Shown piece by piece: positions 8,853 to 17,843 of a stretch of 64,000 bases of DNA. Under the pieces are notes generated by a model. That model ran no database searches. It was not told the DNA's origin and saw nothing but the letters and a program-made list of their open reading frames with translations. The translations under genes were made by a program, and so were the position numbers. Positions within the stretch are counted from its first letter, which is position 1, and every line of letters starts with the position of its first letter. This DNA comes from Thiosulfatihalobacter marinus (GTDB taxonomy: Bacteria > Pseudomonadota > Alphaproteobacteria > Rhodobacterales > Rhodobacteraceae): assembly GCF_016019955.1 (NCBI RefSeq), contig NZ_JAECRZ010000002.1, positions 405,012 to 469,011 of the forward strand, in the 5' to 3' direction.

Positions 8853-9281
8853 TCATGTGGCGCAGGCGCCGGGATCCCCGGCGGCGTGCAGCAGGGTTCC
8901 GTCATATTTTGGCAAGTCATCATTCATCCTCAGCCAGGGCAATTTGCTTTGGTAGTTGACGTGGAATGTCGGCGTGAACCTGTCCGGGTTTTCCAGCGAG
9001 GCGGCGAAGAGATGCATTCCGCCGGAATAATGGCTGGCCTCGAATCCCATCGGCGCGCCGCAGGTCGCGCAGAAGTGGCGGAATACGCCCGGTGAGCTTT
9101 CGCGGGTTTTGGGAGGGGCGCCGATCCAGCGGAAGTTGTGGAGCGGCACGCCCAGCCAGGCGACCACGGGGGCCGAACAGTTGCGGCGGCAATCGTCGCA
9201 ATGACAGTAGCAGGCCCAGCTGATGTCACCGTCGAATTCCCAGAGTGTTTGTTTGCAAAGACAATGGCCGCGTGTTGGCAT
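8853..9281 (-). CDS. GFA-family (glutathione-dependent formaldehyde-activating type) protein
   Basis: This 142-residue protein has the zinc-binding cysteine pattern of the GFA/CENP-V fold: CLC at 7-9, CYCHCDDCRR at 24-33 and CATCG near residue 70. A family-typical tail follows. MPTRGHCLC at 9281 was chosen as the start because it places CxC near the N-terminus, as in relatives; a further 30 residues could be read upstream but are not family-like. Members were named after Gfa of Paracoccus, which was proposed to speed the adduct of formaldehyde and glutathione, but most relatives have no shown substrate. No formaldehyde genes lie nearby, so the physiological role is open. Confidence 0.85.
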   Translation of the reverse strand: MPTRGHCLCKQTLWEFDGDISWACYCHCDDCRRNCSAPVVAWLGVPLHNFRWIGAPPKTRESSPGVFRHFCATCGAPMGFEASHYSGGMHLFAASLENPDRFTPTFHVNYQSKLPWLRMNDDLPKYDGTLLHAAGDPGACAT

Positions 9282-9387
9282 CGGTGTCCCCGTCCGGATG
9301 TGGGTCTGTACCGGCAGCCTGCCGGGGCGACCGGATCCGGGCATCCCTGCCAGGGACGCATCGCGGTGCAAATGCGACGCGGTGCGC

Positions 9388-10137
9388 TCAGGCGGCGGAG
9401 AGCGCGTCGATGATGGCGCGGAAATCGCGGGCGGTCAGGCTGGCGCCGCCCACAAGAGCGCCGTCGACATTGGGAACCGAGAAAATTTCGGTGGCGTTGT
9501 CGGGTTTGACCGAGCCGCCATAGAGGATGCGGGTGGACAGGCCGACGCCGGGGCCGAAGCGGCGTTCGAGCCGGGCGCGGATGAAATCATGCACTTCGCC
9601 GATCTGGGCGATGGTGGGCACGCGTCCGGTACCGATCGCCCAGATCGGTTCGTAGGCGACAACCAGGTTTTCACCGGTGGCATTGTCGGGGATCGATCCG
9701 GCCAGCTGGCCGCCGATGATATCGAGTGTGTTGTCGGCCTCGCGTTCGGCCAGGCTTTCGCCCATGCAGATCACCGCCGTCAGACCCGACGACCAGGCGG
9801 CGCGGGCCTTGGCGCGGACATGCTCGTCATGTTCGTGATGTTCGTCGCGCCGTTCCGAATGACCGATGATCACCGCGCGGGCGCCCGCGTCGGCCAGCAT
9901 GTCGGCGGAGATGTCGCCCGTGTGGGCACCGCAGGCGCGCGCGTGGCAATCCTGTCCGCCGATGGCCACACCGGTGCCTTTCACGATGTCGGAGGCGCGG
10001 CTGAGCAACGTTGCGGGGGGGCAGACCAGGATGTCGGTATTTTGTGGGGCGGGGGTGGCGGCGAGGGCGCGCAGTTCCGCCAGCGCATCGCCCAGCCCGT
10101 TCATTTTCCAGTTTCCGGCGGCCAGTTTGCGACGCAT
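9388..10137 (-). CDS. tpiA: Triosephosphate isomerase
   Basis: TpiA interconverts dihydroxyacetone phosphate and glyceraldehyde 3-phosphate in the cytosol. The 249-residue length is normal. Diagnostic motifs are all present: NWKMN with active-site Lys11, the electrophile His in IGHSERR (about 95), the catalytic Glu in [12 protein letters not shown] (about 165), the phosphate loop region after it, and ILYGGSVKP (about 208). It stands downstream of sufT and sufA on the same strand with an 82-base gap, so it may have its own promoter. Confidence 0.97.
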   Translation of the reverse strand: MRRKLAAGNWKMNGLGDALAELRALAATPAPQNTDILVCPPATLLSRASDIVKGTGVAIGGQDCHARACGAHTGDISADMLADAGARAVIIGHSERRDEHHEHDEHVRAKARAAWSSGLTAVICMGESLAEREADNTLDIIGGQLAGSIPDNATGENLVVAYEPIWAIGTGRVPTIAQIGEVHDFIRARLERRFGPGVGLSTRILYGGSVKPDNATEIFSVPNVDGALVGGASLTARDFRAIIDALSAA

Positions 10138-10219
10138 ATAAATCCCCGATGTTCAAAACGCTTCGGAAAGGTTTCTGGGCCTTGGCGGGGGCAAGGTCAA
10201 GTGTGCTGCGGGCCGGGGC

Positions 10220-10618
10220 TCAGCCGGGTCCGGGCGGGGAACCGGCGCTCTGCCCGGCGGCGAGTTCCTCGACATCCTTGAACTTGATCGACTCGCCGCA
10301 GCCGCAGGCGTCGGCCACGTTGGGATTGTTGAAGCGGAAACCGCTTTCCAGCAGCGACACCTGATAGTCGATTTCGGTACCGAACAGGAACATCTGCGCC
10401 ATGGGTGCGATCATCACGCGGGCGCCGTCCTGTTCGACCACCTCGTCATGCGGATCGGTTTCGGTGACGTATTCCATGGTGTATTCCATGCCCGCGCAGC
10501 CGCCTTTCTTGACGCCGATGCGCAGCCCGGCATGGCCTTCGCGCTGCATGAGCCGGGCGATCTGGGTGGCGGCGGCCGGGGTGATGGTGACGGCCTGTTT
10601 TCCGGGAATGCCAAACAT
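10220..10618 (-). CDS. sufA: A-type iron-sulfur carrier (SufA/IscA family)
   Basis: This 132-residue A-type carrier helps insert Fe-S clusters into apoproteins. It has the three conserved cysteines: one in GGCAGMEY (about 41) and the pair in ACGCGES (about 109 and 111). About 15 extra residues with a Gly/Pro-rich end follow the core. The gene lies 28 bases after sufT on the same strand, an arrangement common at the end of Rhodobacteraceae suf operons, though the rest of the suf genes are not in this window. It could be named erpA/iscA; the sufT neighbour favours SufA. Confidence 0.88.
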   Translation of the reverse strand: MFGIPGKQAVTITPAAATQIARLMQREGHAGLRIGVKKGGCAGMEYTMEYVTETDPHDEVVEQDGARVMIAPMAQMFLFGTEIDYQVSLLESGFRFNNPNVADACGCGESIKFKDVEELAAGQSAGSPPGPG

Positions 10619-10646
10619 CAGCTTTCCTCCTTGCCGGTGGGCGGGT

Positions 10647-11009
10647 TCACATGAAGCCCAGTTCGAGCCGGGCCTCGTCGGACATCATTTCCATGCCCCA
10701 GGGTGGCGACCACACGAGATCGACCGTGACATCGCGCACGCCGGGCACGCCGGCGACGGCCTCTTGCACCCAGCCGGGCATCTCGCCGGCAACGGGGCAG
10801 CCGGGCGCGGTGAGCGTCATGATGATATTGATATCGTTCTCCTGGCTGATCTCGATCGTGTAAACCAGCCCGAGATCGTAAATATTGACCGGGATTTCAG
10901 GGTCATAGACACTTCGGCACGCCTCGACCGCCTGCTCGTGCAGAGGGTGGTCGGTGCTGGAAGGCGTGATCAGGGGGGTGCCTTCGACGGGGTCTGGTGC
11001 GTGAGTCAT
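10647..11009 (-). CDS. sufT: SufT-like MIP18/DUF59 protein
   Basis: A 120-residue protein of the MIP18 (DUF59) family involved in Fe-S cluster maturation. The conserved core runs from SVYDPEIPVNIYDLGLVY to MTLTAPGCPVAGEMPGWV, with the reactive Cys in TAPGCP, and ends in the family's VDLVWSPPW motif. An N-terminal tail of about 25 polar residues precedes the domain. It is the first gene of the sufT-sufA pair. Confidence 0.88.
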   Translation of the reverse strand: MTHAPDPVEGTPLITPSSTDHPLHEQAVEACRSVYDPEIPVNIYDLGLVYTIEISQENDINIIMTLTAPGCPVAGEMPGWVQEAVAGVPGVRDVTVDLVWSPPWGMEMMSDEARLELGFM

Positions 11010-11130
11010 CTGTCGTCCTGCTTCATTCCTGAGTTTTTCATATAGGAAATATGGCGGGGGAGGTCCAGTGGGGGCGGTCGAGGAAATGTAGCGTGATGCC
11101 GGGGTGGTTTGCGCCCATGGCGCCGCGCGA

Positions 11131-12585
11131 TCAGCCGCTGGCGGCGGGTTTGCGGCGGCGCACGGGGGTGGGTCGGACGCGCATTTCTATCTCTTCATAG
11201 AGTTTTTCGGCAAGGTTCCGGGCAGTGGCCTGTTCGATCCCCTCCAGGCCGGGGGACGAATTGACCTCGAGCACACGGGGGCCATCGGAACTGCGCAGCA
11301 GATCGACGCCGGCGAGATTCAGGCCGAAGGCCCGTGCCGATTTCAGCGCGACATCGCGTTCGGCCCTGGTGATGCGCACGGCGCGGGCGGTGCCGCCCTG
11401 GTGCAGGTTGGAGCGGAAATCGCCCTCGGCCCCGGTTCGCAGGATGGCGCCGACCACCTTGTTGCCGATCACGAGGCAGCGCAGGTCTTCGCCCGCGGCC
11501 TCCTTGACGAAATGTTGCACGAGGAAATTGGCCTTGAGGCCGCGAAAGGCGGAGATTACGGATTCGGCGGCTTTCCTGGTTTCGGCCAGAACGACCCCCT
11601 TGCCTTGTGTGCTTTCCAGGAGTTTCACGATCAGCGGTGCCGAACCGACGAGCCCGATCAGGTTGCCGGTGTCCTTGGGTGAATTGGCAAAGGCGGTGGC
11701 GGGCATTCCGATGCGGTGCCGGGCCAGGACCTGGTGGGCGTGCAGCTTGTCACGGCTGGCGGTGATCCCGGCCGAGCCGTTCACGCAATAGGTGCCGATG
11801 GTTTCAAACTGGCGGATGACGGCGGTGCCATAGGGGGTGATGGAGGCGCCGATCCGGGGGATCACGGCATCGTAACGGGGCAGGCGTTTGCCGTCATAAT
11901 GCACTTCGGGGCTGAGTGCATTGATCGCCATGTAGCAGCGGGTGGTGTCGATCACCTCGACGGCATGGCCGCGTTTTTCGCCCTCTTCGACGAGGCGTCG
12001 GGTGGAGTAGTTGTTCTCGCGGCTGAGCACGGCGATGCGCAGGGCGCGTTTCGGGGCGTCCTTGCGCATGGAGGTGGAATGGTAGACATCGTAGCTAAGT
12101 TCGGGCTGGCAGAACCGGTCGGTGGCGACGATCGAGATATGGTCGCGCAGTGCCTCGCGGCCCAGCAGCATGTGGCTGGTCATGCCAAGCCGGTTGGTGA
12201 GGGTCAGTTCGATGGGCCATGCCTCGCCGCCGACCACGAGGGTGGAGGCGATCACGTAGCGATCTTCGCTTTCGCCATTCGACGAGGTGACGGTGCGCCG
12301 ATCGACCACATCCGCCGAGCAGGGAATGACAAGATCGTCGCGCCCGGGAATGGGGTGCACCGCAAAGCGCACCTTTGGGGCGGTGGCCGGTCCGAAGGTT
12401 TCGATGTCAAACGCGTGAAGCGACGAGGTGCGGGCGCCGGTATCGACCTTGACCTTGAGCGCGGGCAGGCCGAGATCGGGCAGGGCGACCCATTCTTCCC
12501 ATCCGAACCGCAACACGCGGCTGCCGTCGTCGGCGCCGGGCGCATCAGTGTCGAAGGGGCCTTGGCCGTCCTGCGGTTTGGTCAT
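11131..12585 (-). CDS. RimK-type ATP-grasp ligase fused to a RimB/aspartic-protease-like domain
   Basis: This 484-residue protein joins two domains. Residues about 25-170 form a RimB-type domain (ATP-dependent zinc protease, DUF785) with the retropepsin-like motif [12 protein letters not shown] (Asp48). Residues about 185-475 form a RimK-type ATP-grasp ligase, with [26 protein letters not shown], and the metal-binding end [17 protein letters not shown] followed by [14 protein letters not shown]. RimK enzymes add glutamate residues to the C-terminus of ribosomal protein S6 and RimB is linked to their turnover, so one chain may both build and trim a poly-glutamate tail. The start at 12585 (MTKPQDG) is preferred; 12 more residues are possible. 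It diverges from tgt. Confidence 0.85.
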   Translation of the reverse strand: MTKPQDGQGPFDTDAPGADDGSRVLRFGWEEWVALPDLGLPALKVKVDTGARTSSLHAFDIETFGPATAPKVRFAVHPIPGRDDLVIPCSADVVDRRTVTSSNGESEDRYVIASTLVVGGEAWPIELTLTNRLGMTSHMLLGREALRDHISIVATDRFCQPELSYDVYHSTSMRKDAPKRALRIAVLSRENNYSTRRLVEEGEKRGHAVEVIDTTRCYMAINALSPEVHYDGKRLPRYDAVIPRIGASITPYGTAVIRQFETIGTYCVNGSAGITASRDKLHAHQVLARHRIGMPATAFANSPKDTGNLIGLVGSAPLIVKLLESTQGKGVVLAETRKAAESVISAFRGLKANFLVQHFVKEAAGEDLRCLVIGNKVVGAILRTGAEGDFRSNLHQGGTARAVRITRAERDVALKSARAFGLNLAGVDLLRSSDGPRVLEVNSSPGLEGIEQATARNLAEKLYEEIEMRVRPTPVRRRKPAASG

Positions 12586-12659
12586 GGGCTTGTATCCTTG
12601 GCATTTGGGAAGAATCGCCACAAAAGGGCGCCGTGCCCTTATATGCAGAAGGCCGAGCC

Positions 12660-13790
12660 ATGTCCGAGAAATTCTCTTTCACCCTGAACGCCACCGACGG
12701 GGCGGCGCGCACCGGCGTGATCCGCACGCCGCGTGGCGAGATTCGCACGCCGGCCTTCATGCCCGTGGGCACGGCGGCAACGGTCAAGGCTATGATGCCG
12801 GAAAGCGTGCGCGCGACGGGGGCGGATATCCTGTTGGGCAACACGTATCACCTGATGCTGCGCCCGACGGCGGAACGGATCGACCGGCTGGGCGGCTTGC
12901 ACAGGTTCATGAACTGGGACCGGCCGATCCTGACGGATTCGGGGGGGTTTCAGGTGATGTCGCTGGCCGGGCTGCGCAAGCTCACCGAAGAGGGCGTGAC
13001 CTTCAAGAGCCATATTGACGGGTCGCGCCACGAGTTGACGCCGGAACGGTCGATGGAGATCCAGCGGCTGCTGGGCAGCGACATCGTGATGTGTTTCGAC
13101 GAATGCCCGGCCTTGCCGGCGGATCGCGACCGGATTGCCGGATCGATGCGGTTGTCGATGCGCTGGGCGGCGCGATCGCGGGCGGCGTTCGGGGATCGCC
13201 CGGGACATGCGTTGTTTGGCATCATGCAGGGCGGGCTGGAGCGCGATCTGCGTGAAGAAAGTGCGCAGGCACTGAGGGAGATCGGGTTTGATGGCTATGC
13301 CGTGGGAGGATTGGCGGTGGGAGAGGGGCAGGCGGCGATGTTCGACTGTCTGGACTATGCGCCGGGTTTTCTGCCACGCGACAAGCCGCGCTATTTGATG
13401 GGGGTGGGCAAGCCCGACGATATCGTGGGGGCCGTGAAACGCGGCATCGACATGATGGATTGCGTGTTGCCGTCCCGGTCGGGGCGCACCGGGCAGGTGT
13501 TCACGCGGCGTGGCGTGGTGAACATCAAGAACGCGCGCCATGCGGAGGATCCGCGCCCGCTGGATGGTGACTGTTCCTGTCCGGCCTGTTCGAATTACAG
13601 CCGCGCTTATCTGCATCACGTGTTCCGGGCCAACGAGATGATCTCGGGGATGCTGCTGACCTGGCACAACCTGCATTATTTCCAGGAGATCATGGCCGGA
13701 ATGCGCGCAGCGATTTCGGCAGGGTCTTTCGATGCCTGGGAAGCGGATTTCCACGCGCGCCGCGACGAGGGCGATATCGCGCCGGTGTAA
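12660..13790 (+). CDS. tgt: Queuine tRNA-ribosyltransferase
   Basis: Tgt exchanges guanine 34 for preQ1 in tRNAs with GUN anticodons. The 376 residues match the bacterial family. Visible motifs are [11 protein letters not shown], the nucleophile/base region [19 protein letters not shown], and the tRNA-binding loop [15 protein letters not shown]. The zinc site is formed by [18 protein letters not shown] (three Cys and one His). ATG at 12660 starts at the position usual for the family; nine upstream residues are possible but not supported. The tRNA-Asp (GUC) genes in this window encode substrates of this enzyme. Confidence 0.97.
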   Translation: MSEKFSFTLNATDGAARTGVIRTPRGEIRTPAFMPVGTAATVKAMMPESVRATGADILLGNTYHLMLRPTAERIDRLGGLHRFMNWDRPILTDSGGFQVMSLAGLRKLTEEGVTFKSHIDGSRHELTPERSMEIQRLLGSDIVMCFDECPALPADRDRIAGSMRLSMRWAARSRAAFGDRPGHALFGIMQGGLERDLREESAQALREIGFDGYAVGGLAVGEGQAAMFDCLDYAPGFLPRDKPRYLMGVGKPDDIVGAVKRGIDMMDCVLPSRSGRTGQVFTRRGVVNIKNARHAEDPRPLDGDCSCPACSNYSRAYLHHVFRANEMISGMLLTWHNLHYFQEIMAGMRAAISAGSFDAWEADFHARRDEGDIAPV

Positions 13791-14094
13791 GGCCCGGCGG
13801 CGCGGTGGAGCGGCGCTGTTGGCCGGGCGGCCAAGGCGCCCCGCCCACCGTCCCGTATCGGTTTTCATCGGCGGCGGGATCGGGGCAATCCTGCACCGGG
13901 GCGCGTCATTCGGCGCATTGGCGCAAAACCGCCTTGCGCCGGGCCGGGGCTGGGGCCATTGTGTCGGTCACAAAAATGAACGTCAGGTTGAAAACGGCGC
14001 CGAACCGCCCCATTTCATCCCGACGAGACCGGAGATGGCCGAGCGTTGCCACGTGTTGGGACCGGCGCCGTCTTGCCAACAACAAGGATCGAGT
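13791..14094 (+). promoter_or_regulatory. lon upstream region with heat-shock (sigma-32) type promoter
   Basis: In this 304-base gap, TTGAAA at 13988-13993 and CCCCATTT at 14008-14015 are separated by 14 bases. This matches the sigma-32 pattern CTTGAAA-N(11-16)-CCCCATNT, except for a G in place of the leading C. Transcription would start near 14022 and leave a leader of about 70 bases before the lon ATG. No gene is visible in the rest of the gap. Confidence 0.75.
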
Positions 14095-16497
14095 ATGCAA
14101 GAGCCCCTGAACTCCTCTTATCCAGTGCTGCCGCTGCGCGACATCGTGGTGTTCCCGCACATGATCGTGCCGCTTTTCGTGGGCCGCGAGAAATCCGTGC
14201 GCGCGCTGGAAGAGGTGATGTCCGACAACAAGCAAATCCTGTTGTCGAGCCAGATCGACCCCAGCGAGGATGACCCGGTGGCCGAAGGCATTTACACCGC
14301 CGGTGTGCTGGCCAATGTATTGCAGCTTTTGAAACTGCCCGATGGCACCGTCAAGGTGCTGGTCGAGGGCCAGAGCCGCGTGCAGATCACCGATTTCATC
14401 GAAAACGAGTCCTATTTCGAGGCGCGGGCCGAGTATTTGCAGGAGATGCCGGGCGACGCGGCCACGATCGAGGCGCTGCTGCGTTCGGTTGCGAACGAGT
14501 TCGAACGATATGCCAAGGTCAAGAAGAACATCCCCGAAGAGGCGCTGGCGGCGGTGGCTGAATCGGTCGAGCCGGCGCGGCTGGCCGATCTTGTTGCCGG
14601 GCATCTGGGCATCGAGGTGGAGCAGAAACAGGAGCTTCTGGAAACGCTGTCGGTGAGCGAGCGGCTGGAGAAGGTCTATGGCCTGATGCAGGGCGAAATG
14701 AGCGTTCTGCAGGTGGAGAAGAAGATCAAGACGCGGGTCAAATCCCAGATGGAGAAGACCCAGCGCGAATATTATCTGAATGAACAGATGAAGGCCATTC
14801 AGAAGGAACTGGGTGACGGCGAAGAGGGCGAAGGCGAAATTGCCGAGCTGGAAGAGAAGATCGCCGGAACCAAGCTGAGCAAGGAGGCCCGGGAAAAGGC
14901 CGAGGGCGAGCTGAAAAAGCTCAAGAACATGAGCCCGATGAGCGCCGAGGCCACGGTGGTGCGCAACTATCTTGACTGGATGCTGAGCATTCCGTGGGGC
15001 AAGAAGGGCCGGGTCAAGAAAGATCTGAACAAGGCGCAGGCGGTTCTGGACGACGATCACTATGGCCTGGAGAAGGTCAAGGAACGTATCGTCGAGTATC
15101 TTGCCGTTCAGCAGCGCTCTTCCAAGCTGAAGGGGCCGATCCTGTGTCTTGTCGGGCCTCCGGGCGTGGGCAAGACCAGCCTTGGCAAATCCGTTGCCAA
15201 GGCCACGGGGCGCGAGTTCATCCGTATTTCGCTGGGCGGGGTTCGGGACGAGAGCGAGATTCGCGGCCACCGGCGGACGTATATCGGCTCGATGCCCGGC
15301 AAGATCATCCAGGCGCTGAAAAAGGCCAAGACGACGAATCCGCTGATCCTGCTGGATGAGATCGACAAGATGGGGCAGGATTTCCGGGGCGATCCGGCGT
15401 CGGCCATGCTGGAAGTGCTGGACCCGGAACAGAACAGCACCTTTGTGGACCACTATCTTGAGGTGGAATACGATCTGTCCAACGTGATGTTCCTGACCAC
15501 GGCGAACAGCTATAACATGCCGGGGCCCTTGCTGGACCGGATGGAGATCATTTCGCTGGCCGGGTACACCGAGGACGAAAAGCTGGAGATCGCCAAGCAG
15601 CATCTGCTGGACAAGCAGGTCAGGAACCATGGCCTGAAGAAGGACGAGTTCGAGCTGACGGACGGCGCGCTGACCGAGATGATCCGCCGCTATACCCGCG
15701 AAGCGGGGGTGCGCAACCTGGAGCGCGAGATTGCCAAGCTGGCGCGTAAGGCGGTGACGCAGATCGTGCGCGGCGATATCGGCAAGGTGGTGGTGACGGA
15801 AGACAACCTGGACGACTTTCTGGGCGTGAAGAAGTTCCGTTATGGGCTGGCCGAGCAGGAGGACCAGGTGGGTGTTGTCACCGGTCTGGCCTGGACCAGT
15901 GTGGGCGGCGACCTGTTGCATATCGAGGCGCTGAAACTGCCTGGCAAGGGGCGGATGAAGACCACCGGCAAGCTGGGCGACGTGATGAAGGAGTCGATTG
16001 ACGCGGCCTCGTCCTATGTCCGCTCGATCAGTCCGCGGATCGGGGTGAAGCCGCCCAAGTTCGACAAGATCGACATCCATGTGCATGTGCCTGACGGGGC
16101 CACGCCCAAGGACGGGCCGTCAGCGGGTCTGGCGATGGTGACGTCGATCGTATCGGTGCTGACGGGCATTCCGGTGCGCAGGGATATCGCCATGACCGGC
16201 GAGGTTTCGCTGCGCGGCAATGCGATGCCGATCGGGGGGCTGAAGGAAAAGCTTCTGGCGGCGCTGCGGGGCGGGATCAAGACGGTGTTGATTCCGGAAG
16301 AAAACGAAAAGGATCTGGCCGAAATCCCGGACAATGTGAAGGACGGGCTGAAGATCATCCCGGTCAAGCACGTATCCGAAGTGCTGAAGCTGGCGCTGGT
16401 CAAGACGCCCGAGCCGATTGACTGGGATGAGGCCGCTGAAGAGGCCGCCGCGGCGGCCATGGCCAAGGGGCAGGGCGCCGGCGCGACAGCGCATTGA
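14095..16497 (+). CDS. lon: ATP-dependent protease La (Lon)
   Basis: Lon is the cytosolic AAA+ protease for damaged and regulatory proteins. The 800-residue chain has the N-terminal substrate-binding LAN domain (about 10-205), a helical linker, the AAA+ core with GPPGVGKTS and ILLDEIDKM, and the C-terminal peptidase. The catalytic dyad is Ser676 (DGPSAGLAM) and Lys719 (GGLKEKLLA), 43 residues apart as in E. coli. ATG at 14095 (MQEPLNSSYP) was chosen because translation further upstream is not Lon-like and the promoter lies there. A strong terminator follows the gene. Heat-shock control is likely from the promoter. Confidence 0.97.
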   Translation: MQEPLNSSYPVLPLRDIVVFPHMIVPLFVGREKSVRALEEVMSDNKQILLSSQIDPSEDDPVAEGIYTAGVLANVLQLLKLPDGTVKVLVEGQSRVQITDFIENESYFEARAEYLQEMPGDAATIEALLRSVANEFERYAKVKKNIPEEALAAVAESVEPARLADLVAGHLGIEVEQKQELLETLSVSERLEKVYGLMQGEMSVLQVEKKIKTRVKSQMEKTQREYYLNEQMKAIQKELGDGEEGEGEIAELEEKIAGTKLSKEAREKAEGELKKLKNMSPMSAEATVVRNYLDWMLSIPWGKKGRVKKDLNKAQAVLDDDHYGLEKVKERIVEYLAVQQRSSKLKGPILCLVGPPGVGKTSLGKSVAKATGREFIRISLGGVRDESEIRGHRRTYIGSMPGKIIQALKKAKTTNPLILLDEIDKMGQDFRGDPASAMLEVLDPEQNSTFVDHYLEVEYDLSNVMFLTTANSYNMPGPLLDRMEIISLAGYTEDEKLEIAKQHLLDKQVRNHGLKKDEFELTDGALTEMIRRYTREAGVRNLEREIAKLARKAVTQIVRGDIGKVVVTEDNLDDFLGVKKFRYGLAEQEDQVGVVTGLAWTSVGGDLLHIEALKLPGKGRMKTTGKLGDVMKESIDAASSYVRSISPRIGVKPPKFDKIDIHVHVPDGATPKDGPSAGLAMVTSIVSVLTGIPVRRDIAMTGEVSLRGNAMPIGGLKEKLLAALRGGIKTVLIPEENEKDLAEIPDNVKDGLKIIPVKHVSEVLKLALVKTPEPIDWDEAAEEAAAAAMAKGQGAGATAH

Positions 16498-16518
16498 TCG
16501 CGGTTTCCTGAGTAGACA

Positions 16519-16551
16519 GGGCGCGTTTCGGCAACGAAGCGCGCCCTTTTT
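16519..16551 (+). terminator. Rho-independent terminator after lon
   Basis: The 12-bp stem GGGCGCGTTTCG / CGAAGCGCGCCC (one G-T pair) has a GCAA tetraloop and is followed by TTTTT. Confidence 0.93.
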
Positions 16552-16680
16552 CGCTTCATGTTGTGGCGTGTTCGGGCAAAAAGGCGAGATTTTGAGGCTT
16601 GGGGTGGATTTGGTAACCTATCGCTGGTACGCTGGACGCGTTCGAGCAACAAACGAAACCTGAAAGAAACCGAGGCAATT

Positions 16681-17124
16681 ATGGCCACCACACGCAAGTC
16701 GAGCACGACTGGCAAACCGGCATCGACCCCCAAGACGACACGCAAGACGACATCGCGGTCGAAGACGACCGCACGTGCAACCGGGCCGGCGGCTGATCCC
16801 GCGCCCGATCCGGCGGTGGTCGTGAATGCGCCCACGGTGGTTGTGGCCGGGGTAGAGATGAAGAAGAAGGAACTGATCGACCTGGTGGTCGAACGCTCCG
16901 GGATCAAGAAGCGGTTTGCCAAGCCAACCATCGAGGCCGCGCTGGCCGTTCTGGGCGAGGCGATGGCCGAAGGGCGCCCGCTGAATCTGAAGCCGATGGG
17001 CAAGGTCAAGGTGCACAAGTCCAAGCCGATCGCCGGTGGGCAGGTGCTGATGGCGCGGGTTCGCCAGCACGACAACGATGCCGAAGAATCTGGGCCAGCC
17101 CCTCTTGCAGAGGCCGCCGAGTAA
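16681..17124 (+). CDS. HU-family DNA-binding protein with basic Ser/Thr/Lys tail
   Basis: This 147-residue protein has two parts. Residues 1-45 are almost entirely Thr, Ser, Lys, Arg, Ala and Pro (TTRKSSTTGKPASTPKTT), a disordered, histone-like tail. Residues about 55-125 resemble an HU/IHF fold, with KKKELIDLVVERSGIKKRFAKPTIEA and the arm-like segment GRPLNLKPMGKVKVHKSKP. It is expected to be a nucleoid protein. The family core is clear, but target specificity and any role for the tail are unknown. It lies alone between the lon terminator and a tRNA gene. ATG at 16681 starts the basic tail; the upstream reading has no support. Confidence 0.8.
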   Translation: MATTRKSSTTGKPASTPKTTRKTTSRSKTTARATGPAADPAPDPAVVVNAPTVVVAGVEMKKKELIDLVVERSGIKKRFAKPTIEAALAVLGEAMAEGRPLNLKPMGKVKVHKSKPIAGGQVLMARVRQHDNDAEESGPAPLAEAAE

Positions 17125-17143
17125 CGCTAGATAGCGCGGCACC

Positions 17144-17218
17144 GGGTGATTAGCTCAGTGGTAGAGCGCTTCGTTCACATCGAAGATGTCAGGAGTTCAA
17201 ATCTCTTATCACCCACCA
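17144..17218 (+). tRNA. tRNA-Val (CAC)
   Basis: A cloverleaf can be drawn with acceptor stem GGGTGAT/ATCACCC, the D-arm beginning TAGCTCAGTGG, an anticodon stem CTTCG/CGAAG with loop TTCACAT (anticodon CAC), the T-arm GGAGTTCAAATCTC and an encoded CCA end at 17216-17218. It reads GUG codons. Confidence 0.93.
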
Positions 17219-17229
17219 TGTTTCGCGGC

Positions 17230-17262
17230 GGGCGCTCCCTGATAAAGGTTGAGCGCCCGTTT
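17230..17262 (+). terminator. Terminator between tRNA-Val and the MaoC-like gene
   Basis: The stem GGGCGCTC (17230-17237) / GAGCGCCC (17251-17258) is followed by GTTTGCTTTT. It lies 12 bases after the tRNA and 18 bases from the stop of the opposite-strand MaoC-like gene, so it may serve the tRNA. Confidence 0.7.
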
Positions 17263-17276
17263 GCTTTTCGGGTGAC

Positions 17277-17741
17277 TCACAGCCGCATCAGATAGGATTG
17301 GTGCCCATCCGCGACCAGCACGCCGTCCTGGTTGAAAATGCGGATGGCCAGCGTCATTGCGCCGGTTGTCCTGCGTGGCTCCAGCGCGGTGATTTCGAAT
17401 TCGGGGTAAAGCGTGTCGCCGCACAGGACAGGCGCCAGAAACCGCGAGGATTGGGACAGAAACCCGATCAGCGCCTCGCCCATTTCATGCGCCAGCGGGC
17501 TGGCGCCGATAGCCGCCTGGATCAGGGTCTGATAGCCGTGGGCCAGCAGGTTGGCATGGCCTTGCCGGGCGCAATAGGGGCGGTCGTAATGGATCGGATG
17601 ATTGTCGCCGCTGGCGGCCTGAAAGGCGGCGAAAACGCCCTCGGTCATGGTGCGCGAGGGCGCGCGGAAGACCTCTCCGATGCGAAAGTCGGCAAAGGCG
17701 CGGCGCGGGTGGGTGCTGTGCTGGGTCGGGTCAAATGTCAT
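17277..17741 (-). CDS. MaoC-like (hot-dog) dehydratase
   Basis: This 154-residue single hot-dog-fold protein resembles R-specific enoyl-CoA hydratases. The hydratase-2 motif region is recognisable: FAAFQAASGDNHPIHYDRPYCARQGHANLLAHGYQ includes the Asp/Asn-His pair used in catalysis. The second half (LCGDTLYPEFEITALEPRRTTGAMTLAIRIFNQDG) is the usual beta-rich continuation. ATG at 17741 was chosen over an in-frame Met at 17801 because the extra residues do not resemble the family. The substrate is unknown. It stands between a tRNA gene and a GlxA-type regulator, both of which may be unrelated to it. Confidence 0.82.
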   Translation of the reverse strand: MTFDPTQHSTHPRRAFADFRIGEVFRAPSRTMTEGVFAAFQAASGDNHPIHYDRPYCARQGHANLLAHGYQTLIQAAIGASPLAHEMGEALIGFLSQSSRFLAPVLCGDTLYPEFEITALEPRRTTGAMTLAIRIFNQDGVLVADGHQSYLMRL

Positions 17742-17843
17742 GGTGCCATGAGGGCGCGCGCAACGCAGTCTGTCAATGGTCACGGGAGAAGCCCGGGACA
17801 TGGCGGGCCCCGCGCCCGCAGGGCCGTCAGGGGCATGGGCGCG

